Shown: positions 1-9,052, numbered from the stretch's first letter. The stretch: 64,000 nucleotides of DNA from JAPUME01 sp027294185 (GCA_963555835.3 CAUVWZ020000002.1:558001-622000), one strand, 5' to 3'. Numbers and translations: made by a program. The notes: generated by a model not told the origin, from the letters alone.

Positions 1-1133
1 TGAAAAGAGCGCTGGAGAAAACCTCTCATCGACGAATCATTCTGGATATGGACAGTTCAGCAAGTCCTGTCCATGGCGAGCAAGAAGCCTCTGCGTACAA
101 CGGCCATTTCGGATGCACCTGCTACCATCCCCTGTTTTGCTTCAACCAGTTCGGAGATTGCGAAGGTTCCATGCTTCGGCCCGGCAACGTTCACAGCGCG
201 GATCGTTGGAAGGATCTGCTGGAACCAATCGTTGCTCGGTACGAGAAAAAGAAAGTTCGCAAATACTTTCGGGGTGATGCCGCCTTCGCCAAGCTAGAGA
301 TTTATGAATACTTGGAGGAGAAGGGATTTTTGTATGCCATCCGGCTTCCGGCCAACGAGGTGCTTCAGGCCGAGATGCGACACCTGCTGACCCGGCCGGT
401 GGGGCGTCCACCCAGAAAACCCGTCGTTTGGTTTGCCGATTTCAATTATCAAGCCGCCAGTTGGGACCGGCCTCGTCGGGTGATTGCTAAGGTGGAGTGG
501 CATCCAGGCGAGCTTTTTCCGAGGGTGGGTTTCATTGTGACCAATATGAGCGCACGAGCGCAAGGGGTGGTTCACTTCTACAACGGTCGCGGGACGGCCG
601 AGCAGTGGATCAAGGAAGGCAAGTATGCCTTGAACTGGACGCGGCTATCCTGCCAACGCTTTATCCCGAATCAGGTGAGGTTGGGGTTGTTTGTTTTGGC
701 TTATAACCTGGGCAATTTTCTGCGGCGTCTGGTCCTTCCCAGAAGAATCAAACATTGGTCCCTTCGCAGCCTATTGACCAAGTTGATCAAGATCGGAGCG
801 AAGGTGGTTCGGCATAGCCGGATCGTGACGTTTCAGATGGCAGAAGTCGCGGTAAGCAAGGAGGTATGGGCCGAGATGTTGTCTCGGATTGAGCGATTGA
901 GATGGTTGACAGCCTAGCGCCAACGGTTTCTGATCAAGCGGCTGGAGAGGTGTCTCCACTGATCAGGTTTGTGACGAAAAGCACCTGGGAAACCGAGGGA
1001 TCAGAGGCCCTTTCAGCCGAAACATGAGAAAGAATGCTTGCTCCAATGTGGGAAGATTGATAGGCTTTGGTCATTCCTCACGACTAGGCCAGATAACTCA
1101 TATCCGAAGTTAATATGAGGAATGTCGGGTTAG
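1..1133 (+). mobile_element. 3' part of an IS1380-family insertion sequence
   Basis: The segment holds the C-terminal two thirds of an IS1380-family transposase and about 215 bp of trailing non-coding DNA. The element enters the window already open, so its left end is outside. The right end is placed near 1132-1134, where the sequence AATGTCGGGTTAG stops just before the start region of the transporter gene; this boundary is estimated, because no second terminal repeat is visible for comparison. Confidence 0.75.
3..917 (+). CDS. IS1380-family DDE transposase, 3' part
   Basis: The reading frame is open from the first bases of the window, so the true start lies upstream. Typical IS1380 transposase features are visible: ILDMDSS near the window start (a catalytic Asp), then SAYNGHFGCTCYHPL, RPGNVHSADRW, and a second catalytic-type Asp in YFRGDAAFA. 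The third acidic residue is in GTAEQWIKEGK. The C-terminus is complete and ends in a basic, Leu-rich stretch. About 305 residues are present; family members are usually 430-470. It would catalyse cut-and-paste movement of its own element. Nothing suggests a defect within the visible part. Confidence 0.85.
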   Translation, partial: KRALEKTSHRRIILDMDSSASPVHGEQEASAYNGHFGCTCYHPLFCFNQFGDCEGSMLRPGNVHSADRWKDLLEPIVARYEKKKVRKYFRGDAAFAKLEIYEYLEEKGFLYAIRLPANEVLQAEMRHLLTRPVGRPPRKPVVWFADFNYQAASWDRPRRVIAKVEWHPGELFPRVGFIVTNMSARAQGVVHFYNGRGTAEQWIKEGKYALNWTRLSCQRFIPNQVRLGLFVLAYNLGNFLRRLVLPRRIKHWSLRSLLTKLIKIGAKVVRHSRIVTFQMAEVAVSKEVWAEMLSRIERLRWLTA

Positions 1134-1153
1134 ATTTCAGCGTCGCAAATCCA

Positions 1154-2113
1154 ATGGATCAAGTAGAGAAGAAACCACCTCAGGAAACCGGCGGGGGGCA
1201 GATGCCTGCCTGGCAGGTCGATGAGCTGCCGGCGCCTCCACCGGTAAACTTCCGCAACATCCGCCGCATGGTCGGGCCGGGCGCGATTCTGCTGGCGGCA
1301 AGCATCGGCGGCGGGGAGTGGCTGGCGGGTCCCACGGCCGTCGTGCGGTACGGGTCTTCGATCCTGGGCATCGTGACCATCGCCATCGTCCTGCAGGTGA
1401 TCTTCAACCTGGAAGGCATCCGCTACACGCTCTACACGGGGGAACCCATCTACGGAGGATTCCTGCGCCTCTGGCCGGGGCCTCGGCTCTGGGCACCCGT
1501 CTATGTCTTTCTCGCTTTCGTGCAACTCGCCTGGCCGGCGCTGGCCGCTGCGGCTGCGGTGACGCTGATTGCCGGCTTCACCGGCCGCCTGCCGACAGAT
1601 GCCGACGCATCCACGATGCACTGGGTGGGGAGCATTCTCCTGTTGCTCGTGGTGGCGCTCCTTTCCCTGGGAGGGACCATCGAACGGATGCTCTAACTGG
1701 TCTCGGTGACCATGCTGGTCATGGTGATCCTGTTCCTGCTGGTGGTAAATATCTTCTTCATCCCCTGGGAGACGTGGGCCAGAACCTTTAGGGGGTTCTT
1801 TCAACTCTCCGGTTTCCACGGGAACATGGATTGGCTTCTGATGGGAACCCTGGCCGCCACGGCCGCTTCCGGCGGCTTGGGAAACCTGACCATCACCAAC
1901 TGGATGCGCGACAAGGACTACGGAATGGGAGCGCGAACCGGGGCCATTCTCTCTGCCATCGGAGGCCGCAAGGTGGAGGTCTCGCACTTCGGAAAAATTT
2001 TCAAGGTTACGCCCGCGAGCCTGGAGCGCTGGAAGGCCTGGTGGCGCTACGTTCACATCGACCAGATCTGGTTATGGGGCGTCGGGGCTTTCCTGGGGAT
2101 GTTTCTGAATTAA
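1154..2113 (+). pseudogene. Nramp-family metal ion transporter, interrupted and 3'-truncated
   Basis: Divalent metal (Mn/Fe) transporter of the Nramp superfamily, a membrane protein. GPGAILLAASIGGGEWLAGP near the N-terminus is the Nramp helix-1 region, and several hydrophobic helices follow. The frame is interrupted by a TAA at 1694-1696 (RML stop LVSV); the same frame continues directly through MTMLVMVILFLL to 2113, so a single base change from CAA or GAA is the simplest cause. The C-terminal helices are absent: homology ends at about 2107 where a NUDIX gene begins. The start is taken at ATG 1154; the IS1380 end lies about 20 bp upstream and probably removed the native promoter. Almost certainly non-functional. 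Confidence 0.8.
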
Positions 2114-2454
2114 TATGTCAGAGGCACCATTCTGACGCTTATGGGCTGCAGTGGGAGTTCCCGGGGGGAAAGGTCCACAGCGGCGAGAGCCTGGAGGCTT
2201 CTCTGCGGCGGGAGCTGGGTGAGGAGTTGGGAATTGAAGCTACGGTAGGGGCCGAGGTTTTCCGGCTGCGGCACCATTACCCGGATCGATTCGTGGAAGT
2301 TGCTTTCTTCAAGATTCGAGAATACCAGGGAACGATTCAAAACCTGGTGTTTGAAAAGATTGAGTGGGCGCCTCGCAGGGAGCTCGCACGCTACCGGTTT
2401 TTGGAAGCGGATCGTGGTCTGGTCGAAAAACTTGTTCAAGGAGAGATTCTCTGA
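2110..2454 (+). pseudogene. NUDIX hydrolase (MutT-like), 5'-truncated
   Basis: Only the part from the end of the first beta strand is present: LICQRHHSDAYGLQWEFPGG, then the NUDIX box GxxxxxExxxxRELGEELG, spanning roughly 2155-2240. The family hydrolyses oxidised or other nucleoside diphosphate derivatives. No in-frame start lies at the expected position, and the preceding bases belong to the transporter fragment, so the gene lost its first 15-20 codons at the fusion point near 2107. In this frame the open reading extends upstream to 1831 only as an out-of-frame shadow of the transporter. Confidence 0.75.
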
Positions 2455-2455
2455 T

Positions 2456-3619
2456 TTGAGGGCTATTCCTTCATCGGACAGAACCGGAGACACGGCCTCG
2501 AAACAGACCGAAAGGGTTTCGCGTCCCGGCCTGTCTTTTTTCCGAGTCCTTACCTCCCTGGGTGTTCTTGCGGGTGCGCTCGCACTATGGCCCCATCGAG
2601 CCGGGTCCGTGCAGATTGAAACCATCGACGACGTCGGGTCCCGTGCCTTCTGGGTTTCCATGGTAAGGCTCGAAGGCCACCTGGACCTTGGCTCATCGGT
2701 CCAGTCCGCTTTCTCCCCGGACGGGAGTACCCTGGCGGTCACCGGCAAGGGCGCCGTGGTGCTGTTCGACTTGAAGAAGCAGGAGATCAAACGTGTCCTG
2801 AAACCTCATATAGAGAACGTCACCGACCTCAACGTAATGAGCGCCAATTTTCTGGACGACTTCAATATTTTTATTCGCGCCCGCGGAAAGATGCTCGGCG
2901 ACGGCGGTAAGGGAGATGTAAGAGAATCCCCTGAGCTCATTTTCCAGTGGAGTATCATCCAGGATGCCCTTGAGGGATCGATGAAAGCGCTGACCACGGG
3001 AAGGCAGTTCGGACCTTCGGTCTATTTCCCTCGGATGAGTTACCTGATTCGTTACTCGGGAGGAGGCTTCGATCTCTGGTCGGTCAAGCAGAATCGAGGC
3101 GCGAAACTGGCGGTTGAGACTCTCACCCGTCGGCCGAATGTTTTTACCATTTCGCCCGACGGCCAATGGCTGCTGGCCGCACGATTCTCTGGAAGCTCCC
3201 AGAGCGACGTCGTAGTCATCCGGCTGAAAGATCAGCGGATGATCACGGCGCTCAAAGGCCACGAAGCCGTGCCCCTCTGCATCTCTTATTCCCCCGACGG
3301 GTCCCGGGTGGCCACCGCCGGTCAGGATCAAACCATTCGCATTTGGCGGACCTCCGACTGGTCCGCGCAGGAGGTTCTCAAAGGACACACGGGCACCGTC
3401 AACTGGGTCGAGTTCTCTCCCGACGGCAGCCAGATTGTTTCCGGAGGAGATGACAAGAGTGTCCGCATCTGGTCCTCCAGCGGAGGTGAGCCTCTCCAAA
3501 CCATCTCCGACCACAAGGCTCCGGTCCGCACTGTAGCATTCTCCCCCGACGGAAATTATCTGGTCTCCTCCTCAGAGCGTGACGTCCGGGTGTACAAAAA
3601 AGTCATGGTCAACCGTTAA
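2456..3619 (+). CDS. WD40-repeat protein with N-terminal membrane anchor
   Basis: Beta-propeller scaffold of unknown partner. A hydrophobic stretch near residues 26-45 (FFRVLTSLGVLAGALALW) suggests a signal or anchor, so the propeller is probably outside the cytoplasm. At least three clear WD repeats lie at the C-terminus (LKGH...FSPDG...IRIW), with more divergent blades before them (FSPDGSTLAVTG, ISPDGQWLLAA). The start is chosen at TTG 2456, two bases after the NUDIX stop, because AAGGAG lies about 12 bases upstream; a longer frame from 2300 would overlap the NUDIX gene entirely. Length 387 residues. Confidence 0.7.
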   Translation: MRAIPSSDRTGDTASKQTERVSRPGLSFFRVLTSLGVLAGALALWPHRAGSVQIETIDDVGSRAFWVSMVRLEGHLDLGSSVQSAFSPDGSTLAVTGKGAVVLFDLKKQEIKRVLKPHIENVTDLNVMSANFLDDFNIFIRARGKMLGDGGKGDVRESPELIFQWSIIQDALEGSMKALTTGRQFGPSVYFPRMSYLIRYSGGGFDLWSVKQNRGAKLAVETLTRRPNVFTISPDGQWLLAARFSGSSQSDVVVIRLKDQRMITALKGHEAVPLCISYSPDGSRVATAGQDQTIRIWRTSDWSAQEVLKGHTGTVNWVEFSPDGSQIVSGGDDKSVRIWSSSGGEPLQTISDHKAPVRTVAFSPDGNYLVSSSERDVRVYKKVMVNR

Positions 3620-3741
3620 CTAGGGCAAGGAATCCTTCCTCCCCGCGAGACCGCCGATGGATGCTCCCGGATAAACCTTCGAATTATGCTAACATTCCTG
3701 GGTAGTATTTTTTAGCTGCTGACAGACCATTGAGGAAAACC

Positions 3742-5187
3742 ATGCCAAAAGTGGGAGTCGTAAGCCTCGGCTGTCCCAAGAATCTTGTGGACAGCGAAGT
3801 AATGATGGGCTTGCTGGTCAAAGAGGGTTACGAGTTGACTCCCCACCCGGAAGAGGCACAAATCCTGCTGGTCAATACCTGTAGCTTCATCGAACCTGCG
3901 CAAAAGGAATCGATCGATACCATCCTGGAACTGGCGGAATACAAGAAGAGCGGGGTGGCGGAAAAACTCGTAGTCACCGGATGCCTGGTGGAGCGCTTCC
4001 GCCAACAGATTCTTTCCGAAATCCCGGAAGTGGACGCCGTGCTGGGCACGAATGAGGTGGAGAAAATCGTTGAAGCCTGCTCCGGCAAGGAAAAAAGGAA
4101 CGGCACGGGTGAGAACGTCCCCTATCTCTACCACGAATTTACGCCCCGTGTGCTGGCCACTCCGTCTTACTCCGCCTACATCAAGATTGCCGAGGGGTGC
4201 GATCATCCCTGCAGTTTCTGCGTGATTCCGCAGATGCGGGGCCACTTTCGCTCGCGCCGTTTCGCCTCCCTCATTGCGGAGGTGGAAAATCTGGCCCAAA
4301 AGGGAGTCCGCGAAATCACACTGATCGGGCAGGACACGACCAGCTACGGTGAAGACCTGGGAATCAGAGGCGGCCTGGCCACGCTGCTTTCTCAACTGGC
4401 CCGAATCCCGGAGTTGGCCTGGGTTCGTTTCCTCTACTGCTATCCGAACCGCCTGACGGAGGCTTTGATGGAAGCCGTGGCCGGCCAGGAAAAGATCTGT
4501 AAGTATTTGGACATTCCCCTGCAACATTCGAGCGGCCCGGTGCTCAAGCGAATGAAGCGCGGCTCGAACGGGGACCAGTTTTTGAAGATGTTGGAAAAGG
4601 CACGGCGCACGATTCCGGGCCTAACCCTGCGCACGTCCATGATCGTCGGCTTCCCGGGGGAAACCGACGAGGACTTTGAAACCCTGTATCGTTTCGTTGA
4701 GGCGGCGGAATTCGACCATCTGGGTGTATTTCTCTATTCGAATGAGGAGACCAGCGGCAGCTTTCATCTACCCGATCCTGTTCCCGCCCCGAGGGCCGAG
4801 GCGCGGCGGCGGCGTTTGATGAAACTGCAACAGAAAATTTCGCGTCGCAAGCTGTCACGCTTCGTGGGTAAAAAATTTCCCCTGCTCGTCGAAGGAGTCT
4901 CTTCCGAAACCGAGCTCCTGTTGGAGGGAAGGTTGGAATCCCAGGCGCCGGAAATCGACGGCAAGGTGCTGGTGAACGACTTTGAGGGCGATGAGCCTCG
5001 TCCCGGCCAGTGCCGTTGGGTCCGGATCGAGAAATCTTCAAACTATGACCTGGTCGGGAAGCTCCTGGCCGAGCGATGGGCCCGGGATTTTGAACCCGTG
5101 GAAGCTCCACCATCGTCACAACCAGGATTGGTGCAGATTCGCGCCACCGGAAGCGTGCCTGTCAGCCATGCGGTGTCCCATTTGTAA
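3742..5187 (+). CDS. rimO: Ribosomal protein S12 methylthiotransferase RimO
   Basis: Radical SAM enzyme that adds a methylthio group to the conserved Asp of ribosomal protein S12. The N-terminal UPF0004 domain has its three cluster cysteines in SLGCPKN, NTCSF and TGCLVE. The radical SAM motif CDHPCSFC is near residue 150, and a TRAM domain lies at about residues 370-440. ATG 3742 is preferred over TTG 3730 because GAGG sits 6-7 bases before it. The protein (481 residues) is about 40 longer than usual; the extra tail is acidic/Pro-rich and overlaps yacG by 20 bp. The cluster with yacG, pgpA and cinA is compact and co-directional. Confidence 0.93.
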   Translation: MPKVGVVSLGCPKNLVDSEVMMGLLVKEGYELTPHPEEAQILLVNTCSFIEPAQKESIDTILELAEYKKSGVAEKLVVTGCLVERFRQQILSEIPEVDAVLGTNEVEKIVEACSGKEKRNGTGENVPYLYHEFTPRVLATPSYSAYIKIAEGCDHPCSFCVIPQMRGHFRSRRFASLIAEVENLAQKGVREITLIGQDTTSYGEDLGIRGGLATLLSQLARIPELAWVRFLYCYPNRLTEALMEAVAGQEKICKYLDIPLQHSSGPVLKRMKRGSNGDQFLKMLEKARRTIPGLTLRTSMIVGFPGETDEDFETLYRFVEAAEFDHLGVFLYSNEETSGSFHLPDPVPAPRAEARRRRLMKLQQKISRRKLSRFVGKKFPLLVEGVSSETELLLEGRLESQAPEIDGKVLVNDFEGDEPRPGQCRWVRIEKSSNYDLVGKLLAERWARDFEPVEAPPSSQPGLVQIRATGSVPVSHAVSHL

Positions 5188-5359
5188 GACGGAAACGACT
5201 TATTCGCAAAACCCCTACCGCCCATTTTGCAGTGAGCGCTGCAAGATGACGGACCTGGGGAATTGGGCTTCGGAGAGATATAGCGTAAATTCAAATCAAG
5301 AATCCGAGGAGGGCGAGCCTTATCCGCTCCCGGGAGAGATGAAGGAGGGGAGTGACTGA
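5168..5359 (+). CDS. yacG: DNA gyrase inhibitor YacG
   Basis: Small zinc-binding protein of 63 residues. Four cysteines are arranged as CPIC and CSERC, with the family motif RPFCSERCKMTDLGNWASERY. In E. coli the protein binds the GyrB C-terminus and inhibits gyrase. It starts at ATG 5168 inside the 3' end of rimO and ends within the start region of pgpA, so the three genes are translationally packed. Confidence 0.88.
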   Translation: MRCPICKTETTYSQNPYRPFCSERCKMTDLGNWASERYSVNSNQESEEGEPYPLPGEMKEGSD

Positions 5360-5834
5360 TCGCAAGCGAGGGCTCTCCACCTGGGTCGCTACCTGCGGCC
5401 CCGTGGGATACACGCCCATCGCACCGGGGAGCGCCGGAGCGCTGGTGGGATTGGTCCTTTTCCTGGGCGTCGATTCGCTGCCCTTAACCGGCAACTGTCT
5501 CTTGGCAGCACAAACGATTGCCATCCTTGTGGTGGGAATTGTGGGCCTGTGGAGCTCGCGGGGAGCGATCCGTAGTTTTAACCATATGGATCCAAGCCCA
5601 GTGGTCATCGATGAAGTCTTCGGGCAACTCGTGACCTTTTGGGGCATCTCCAATCCGGGTTGGCAGGGACTCCTCATAGGCTTTATACTTTTCCGAGTCA
5701 TGGATATCTTCAAACCCTTTCCGGCCCGGCGCGCCGAAAAGCTTTCCGGGGGATGGGGGATCATGCTGGATGACGGGGTGGCGGGACTCTATAGCCTCGC
5801 CATGCTCGTGATAATCCGGGCCCTGGGTGTGTAA
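5352..5834 (+). CDS. pgpA: Phosphatidylglycerophosphatase A
   Basis: Membrane enzyme that dephosphorylates phosphatidylglycerophosphate to phosphatidylglycerol. The family signatures GYTPIAPGSAG near the N-terminus and PSPVVIDEVFGQLVT mid-protein (Asp/Glu metal ligands) are present, as is DIFKPFPARRAEKL. Three or four hydrophobic helices are visible. It starts at GTG 5352, overlapping the yacG stop by 8 bp; a strong AGGAGG sits only 3 bases upstream. Length 160 residues, normal for the family. Confidence 0.9.
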   Translation: MTDRKRGLSTWVATCGPVGYTPIAPGSAGALVGLVLFLGVDSLPLTGNCLLAAQTIAILVVGIVGLWSSRGAIRSFNHMDPSPVVIDEVFGQLVTFWGISNPGWQGLLIGFILFRVMDIFKPFPARRAEKLSGGWGIMLDDGVAGLYSLAMLVIIRALGV

Positions 5835-5858
5835 TGTTTCCCACGAGGGATTTCGAGA

Positions 5859-6914
5859 TTGACAGGAAGATTCGGCGGTCTGCGACGAATGATGGATAAG
5901 CCTCAGATTGAGAGCATCGCGCCTCAAGCTGCGATCACCGGCGGTGAGGTTCTGATCCGGGGTCGCGGTTTTCAGAAGAACGGGACCACTCAGCCCACGG
6001 TTCGCTTCGGGGAAGTATCCGGGAACATCGTAGTCAGTTCGGAGAAACTGATCCTGGTCCGCGTTCCGGAGGAGGCCGCTGGGAACTCGGTAACCGTAGA
6101 AACCTCGAGTGCCCAGAGTCCCCCCGCGGGACTCGTCATCGGCCGTCAACTGGCGGATAACCTCCATCCCGTCTCGAACCCCGCCGTCGATGCCGAAGGC
6201 AATGTCTTTATCACTTTTAGTGGGTCGCGCGGCCAAAAGACTCCCGTGTCGGCCTACAAGATCAGCAGGGAGGGAGAAGTCCGCCCCTTCCTGACGGAAA
6301 TGATGAACCCCACGGGAATCAGCTTCGACCGCGCGGGACAGATGTATGTATCCAGCCGGTTCGAAGGAAACGTGTACCAGGTATCTCCCTCGGGAGAGCG
6401 AAGCGTGTACGCCGACGGTATGGGTGTGGCGACGGGCATTGCTTTCGACGAGGATGAAAATCTTTACGTCGGCGACCGCAGCGGAACCGTTTTCAAAATC
6501 GACCGTGAGCGGAATATCTTCGTTTTTGCGACGCTCGAGGCGAGCATGGCCGCCTATCATCTGGCCTTCGGCCCGGGCGGATACCTTTACCTGACCAGCC
6601 CGACGACGTCGAGTTTCGACTGTATCTTCAGGATTTCTCCCAAGGGGGAAGTTTCGGATTTCTACCGCGGGCTGGGACGGCCCCAGGGGATGGCCTTCGA
6701 CCGGGAAGACAACCTTTACGTAGCCGCCTCGCTCGCAGGCCGGCGCGGCATCGTCCGAATCACCCAAAGCGGGAAAGCGGACCTCGTCATTTCCGGACCC
6801 AGCCTGGTGGGCCTGGCCATCGCGAAGGACCACAGGACGATCCTGGCGACAACGAATTCGGTTTACGAGCTTCCCTGGGACGTCGAAGGCCGACCGCTAC
6901 TCAGCGGATCCTGA
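5859..6914 (+). CDS. TIG/IPT domain plus NHL-type beta-propeller protein
   Basis: The first ~85 residues form a TIG/IPT-like immunoglobulin fold (IESIAPQAAITGGEVLIRGRGF). The rest is a six-bladed NHL/SMP-30-like propeller with repeated units such as GISFDRAGQMYVSS, GIAFDEDENLYVGD and GMAFDREDNLYVAA. No signal peptide is evident. The start is TTG 5859, supported by GAGGGA eight bases upstream; ATG 5889 is the alternative. Substrate and role are unknown; it sits between pgpA and cinA in the same orientation. Confidence 0.6.
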   Translation: MTGRFGGLRRMMDKPQIESIAPQAAITGGEVLIRGRGFQKNGTTQPTVRFGEVSGNIVVSSEKLILVRVPEEAAGNSVTVETSSAQSPPAGLVIGRQLADNLHPVSNPAVDAEGNVFITFSGSRGQKTPVSAYKISREGEVRPFLTEMMNPTGISFDRAGQMYVSSRFEGNVYQVSPSGERSVYADGMGVATGIAFDEDENLYVGDRSGTVFKIDRERNIFVFATLEASMAAYHLAFGPGGYLYLTSPTTSSFDCIFRISPKGEVSDFYRGLGRPQGMAFDREDNLYVAASLAGRRGIVRITQSGKADLVISGPSLVGLAIAKDHRTILATTNSVYELPWDVEGRPLLSGS

Positions 6915-6973
6915 CTTCCTGAGGAGCGACTCCTCCCGGCCCACGCAGGACCGGCGTGCACCTCCCAGCTTTT

Positions 6974-8209
6974 ATGGACGCAGAAATTATTGCCGTCGGC
7001 TCGGAGCTTCTCACCCCTCTTCGCCTGGATACCAATTCACTCTTTCTCACGGAAAAATTGAACTCGCTGGGCATCGAGGTGCGGCTCAAGACCATCGTAG
7101 GGGATGATCGCCGGCGGCTGGCGGAGGTGCTGCGGGCCGCCCTGGGACGTTCGGCCATCATCATTGTCACCGGCGGGCTGGGCCCGACCGAGGATGACGT
7201 GACGCGCGAAGTCTTCTCTGAGGTGCTGGGCCGAGGGCTGCGTGAAGTGGAGGAAATCCGCCGCCAGATCGAGCAGCGCTTCCGACAAATCGGTCGCAAG
7301 ATGGCAGCGATCAACCTGAAACAAGCCCAGGTCCCCGTAGGCGCCGAGTGGCTCGAGAACTCCCGCGGCACCGCACCCGGTTTGTGGATCGAACACAACG
7401 GCGCACAGATCATCCTGCTGCCCGGGCCTCCGCGGGAACTGGAGCCGATGTTCGAAGCAAGGTGTGTGGACCGTCTCAGGGGGATCGTACCGCAGGGCAG
7501 GCTCGTGACACGAGTTTATAAGGTTGCAGGCCTGCCCGAATCTGAAGTGGACGAGCGCATCGCTCCGCTCTACAAGCCCTACACGAATCCGGTCACAACG
7601 ATCCTGGCATCTCCCGGCGAAATCGAGATTCACCTGCGGGCCACCGCCCCGAACGAAGAGGAAGCGGAAAAACTGGTTGCCGAGCTGGGGCGGAAGATCG
7701 AACAGGAACTCGGGCTCTCCATCTTTACCTCCTGCGGGGAAACTCTGGAGGCCGTGGTGGGAAGGCTCCTTCGAGAAAAAGGAAAGACCCTCGCCGTGGC
7801 GGAAGGCTCGACGGGAGGGAGAATCGCCGAGCGTCTGACACGGCAGCCGGGGAGTTCGGAGTATTTTCTGGGCGGAGTTGTTTGCTACAGCCACGAATCG
7901 AAAGCCCAGCTTGCAGGCATTTCCCCGGACCTCATCCCAAGTGAAGGGAGCGTGAGCCAACCGGTTTGCCGTGCCCTGGCCGAAGGGATTCGCCGGAAAA
8001 CCCAGGCCTCTCTCGGTTTGGCAGTTACCGGCCTGAGTGGGCCGAGCGGCGCGACAACTGAAAAACCCCTGGGGTTGATCTACATCAGTCTCGCCGGGGA
8101 AGAGGGTTCCGAGGTTCGTGAATTTCGCTTTACCGGGGAGCGGGAAAGAATACAGGAACTGGCCTCGCAGACCAGTCTGAATTGGGTCCGGAATAAACTC
8201 CTTCAATAG
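6974..8209 (+). CDS. cinA: CinA family protein, nicotinamide-nucleotide amidase-like
   Basis: Two-domain protein: an N-terminal MoaB/MogA-like COG1058 domain (AEIIAVGSELLTP, TGGLGPTEDDVTRE, PGPPRELEPMF) and a C-terminal PncC-type domain that in relatives deamidates NMN for pyridine nucleotide salvage. In the amidase domain the signature usually read AESCTGG is AEGSTGG here (Gly codon at 7805-7807), which removes the conserved Ser. The downstream Tyr and Lys of GGVVCYSHESKAQ are kept. ATG 6974 is chosen by homology; a GTG 18 bases upstream is possible. Length 411 residues. Confidence 0.88.
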   Translation: MDAEIIAVGSELLTPLRLDTNSLFLTEKLNSLGIEVRLKTIVGDDRRRLAEVLRAALGRSAIIIVTGGLGPTEDDVTREVFSEVLGRGLREVEEIRRQIEQRFRQIGRKMAAINLKQAQVPVGAEWLENSRGTAPGLWIEHNGAQIILLPGPPRELEPMFEARCVDRLRGIVPQGRLVTRVYKVAGLPESEVDERIAPLYKPYTNPVTTILASPGEIEIHLRATAPNEEEAEKLVAELGRKIEQELGLSIFTSCGETLEAVVGRLLREKGKTLAVAEGSTGGRIAERLTRQPGSSEYFLGGVVCYSHESKAQLAGISPDLIPSEGSVSQPVCRALAEGIRRKTQASLGLAVTGLSGPSGATTEKPLGLIYISLAGEEGSEVREFRFTGERERIQELASQTSLNWVRNKLLQ

Positions 8210-8218
8210 CTCCTTTCT

Positions 8219-9052
8219 ATGCGCGCATTTATTGCAGTGGACCTTCCCGCCGATCTTAGGGTTGACCTCGGGAGATGGCAGGAGAAGCTCCGTAAATCAG
8301 CCCGCGGAGCCCGCTGGGTACGTCCCGAGGGTATCCATCTGACGCTGAAGTTTCTGGGGGAAATCTCCTCTGCGCAAGTTATCGAGGTTTCCAAGATCCT
8401 CTCTACCCTTCCCCGAATTGCACCCTTTGAGATACATTTCAAAGGGTTCGGTTTCTTTCCCCATGCAGGCCGTCCGCGGGTTCTGTGGGTGGGAATCGAA
8501 CCCTGCCCAACCCTTGAAGCTCTTGCAGCGCAGGTGGATAAGTCCATTAGGTTGGTTGAGAATCTTTCCAAACGCTTGCGAGCTATAGCTGAAGATCTTG
8601 ACAGAGTCCTGCAAGGGGGAGAATTATTTCTTACCCCAATTAATGCCGCGATGGCCTTTGAGATTAAAGACCCAGTCTCCGCCAGTGTGGGTGCTTCCGT
8701 CACATGGAATTATCAACATGTGCTTAAAAGTAAGACGCCCGAGAACATCCGCGACACCCCAGGGCAGATACGCGCATTTGCAGATTATCTTGAAGGAGCT
8801 CGCAGTCTACAAAAGTTTGTCTCTCACCGTTCGTTACGCAGTATGGCACTGCTGTCTCTGATTGAACTGGTGAAAACGCGCAAGAATAAACCTAATTTAG
8901 CAATCTTAGAAAGGCTCCTGAACGCTGTCTTTGATGCGATTGGGCAGGAAAGTCAATACACCGCGAGCTGGCTGAACACGTTTTACGGAAGGAATAACCT
9001 GTCCGCTAAGCTTGAATCAGCCAAGAAACGCCTCGCTCGCCGCCGTTCCTAG
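8219..9052 (+). CDS. thpR: ThpR N-terminal half fused to island sequence
   Basis: Residues 1 to about 108 are a typical RNA 2',3'-cyclic phosphodiesterase (LigT/ThpR): MRAFIAVDLP, the first HxTxxxxG motif in HLTLKFLGE, and RPRVLWVGI. After QVDKSIRL the second essential HxTxxR motif is missing and an unrelated ~165-residue, Lys/Leu-rich sequence follows to the stop. The join near 8545 coincides with a drop in GC content and marks the left edge of the island. The 2H phosphoesterase half cannot be active alone. The C-terminal part resembles nothing I recognise. The start ATG lies 9 bp after cinA, indicating the original operon order cinA-thpR. Confidence 0.7.
   Translation: MRAFIAVDLPADLRVDLGRWQEKLRKSARGARWVRPEGIHLTLKFLGEISSAQVIEVSKILSTLPRIAPFEIHFKGFGFFPHAGRPRVLWVGIEPCPTLEALAAQVDKSIRLVENLSKRLRAIAEDLDRVLQGGELFLTPINAAMAFEIKDPVSASVGASVTWNYQHVLKSKTPENIRDTPGQIRAFADYLEGARSLQKFVSHRSLRSMALLSLIELVKTRKNKPNLAILERLLNAVFDAIGQESQYTASWLNTFYGRNNLSAKLESAKKRLARRRS

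Noticed and set aside
1694..1696. Recoded stop codon in the transporter
   Set aside because: TAA is not a known recoding codon in this setting, no recoding signal is seen, and the gene is also truncated.
1130..2056. Minus-strand frame of 308 codons
   Set aside because: It is antisense to the transporter gene, low in hydrophobic patterns and rich in Gln/His/Gly, as expected for a shadow in high-GC DNA.
5484..6833. Minus-strand frame of 449 codons
   Set aside because: It is antisense to pgpA and the NHL protein, both of which have clear homology and ribosome sites.
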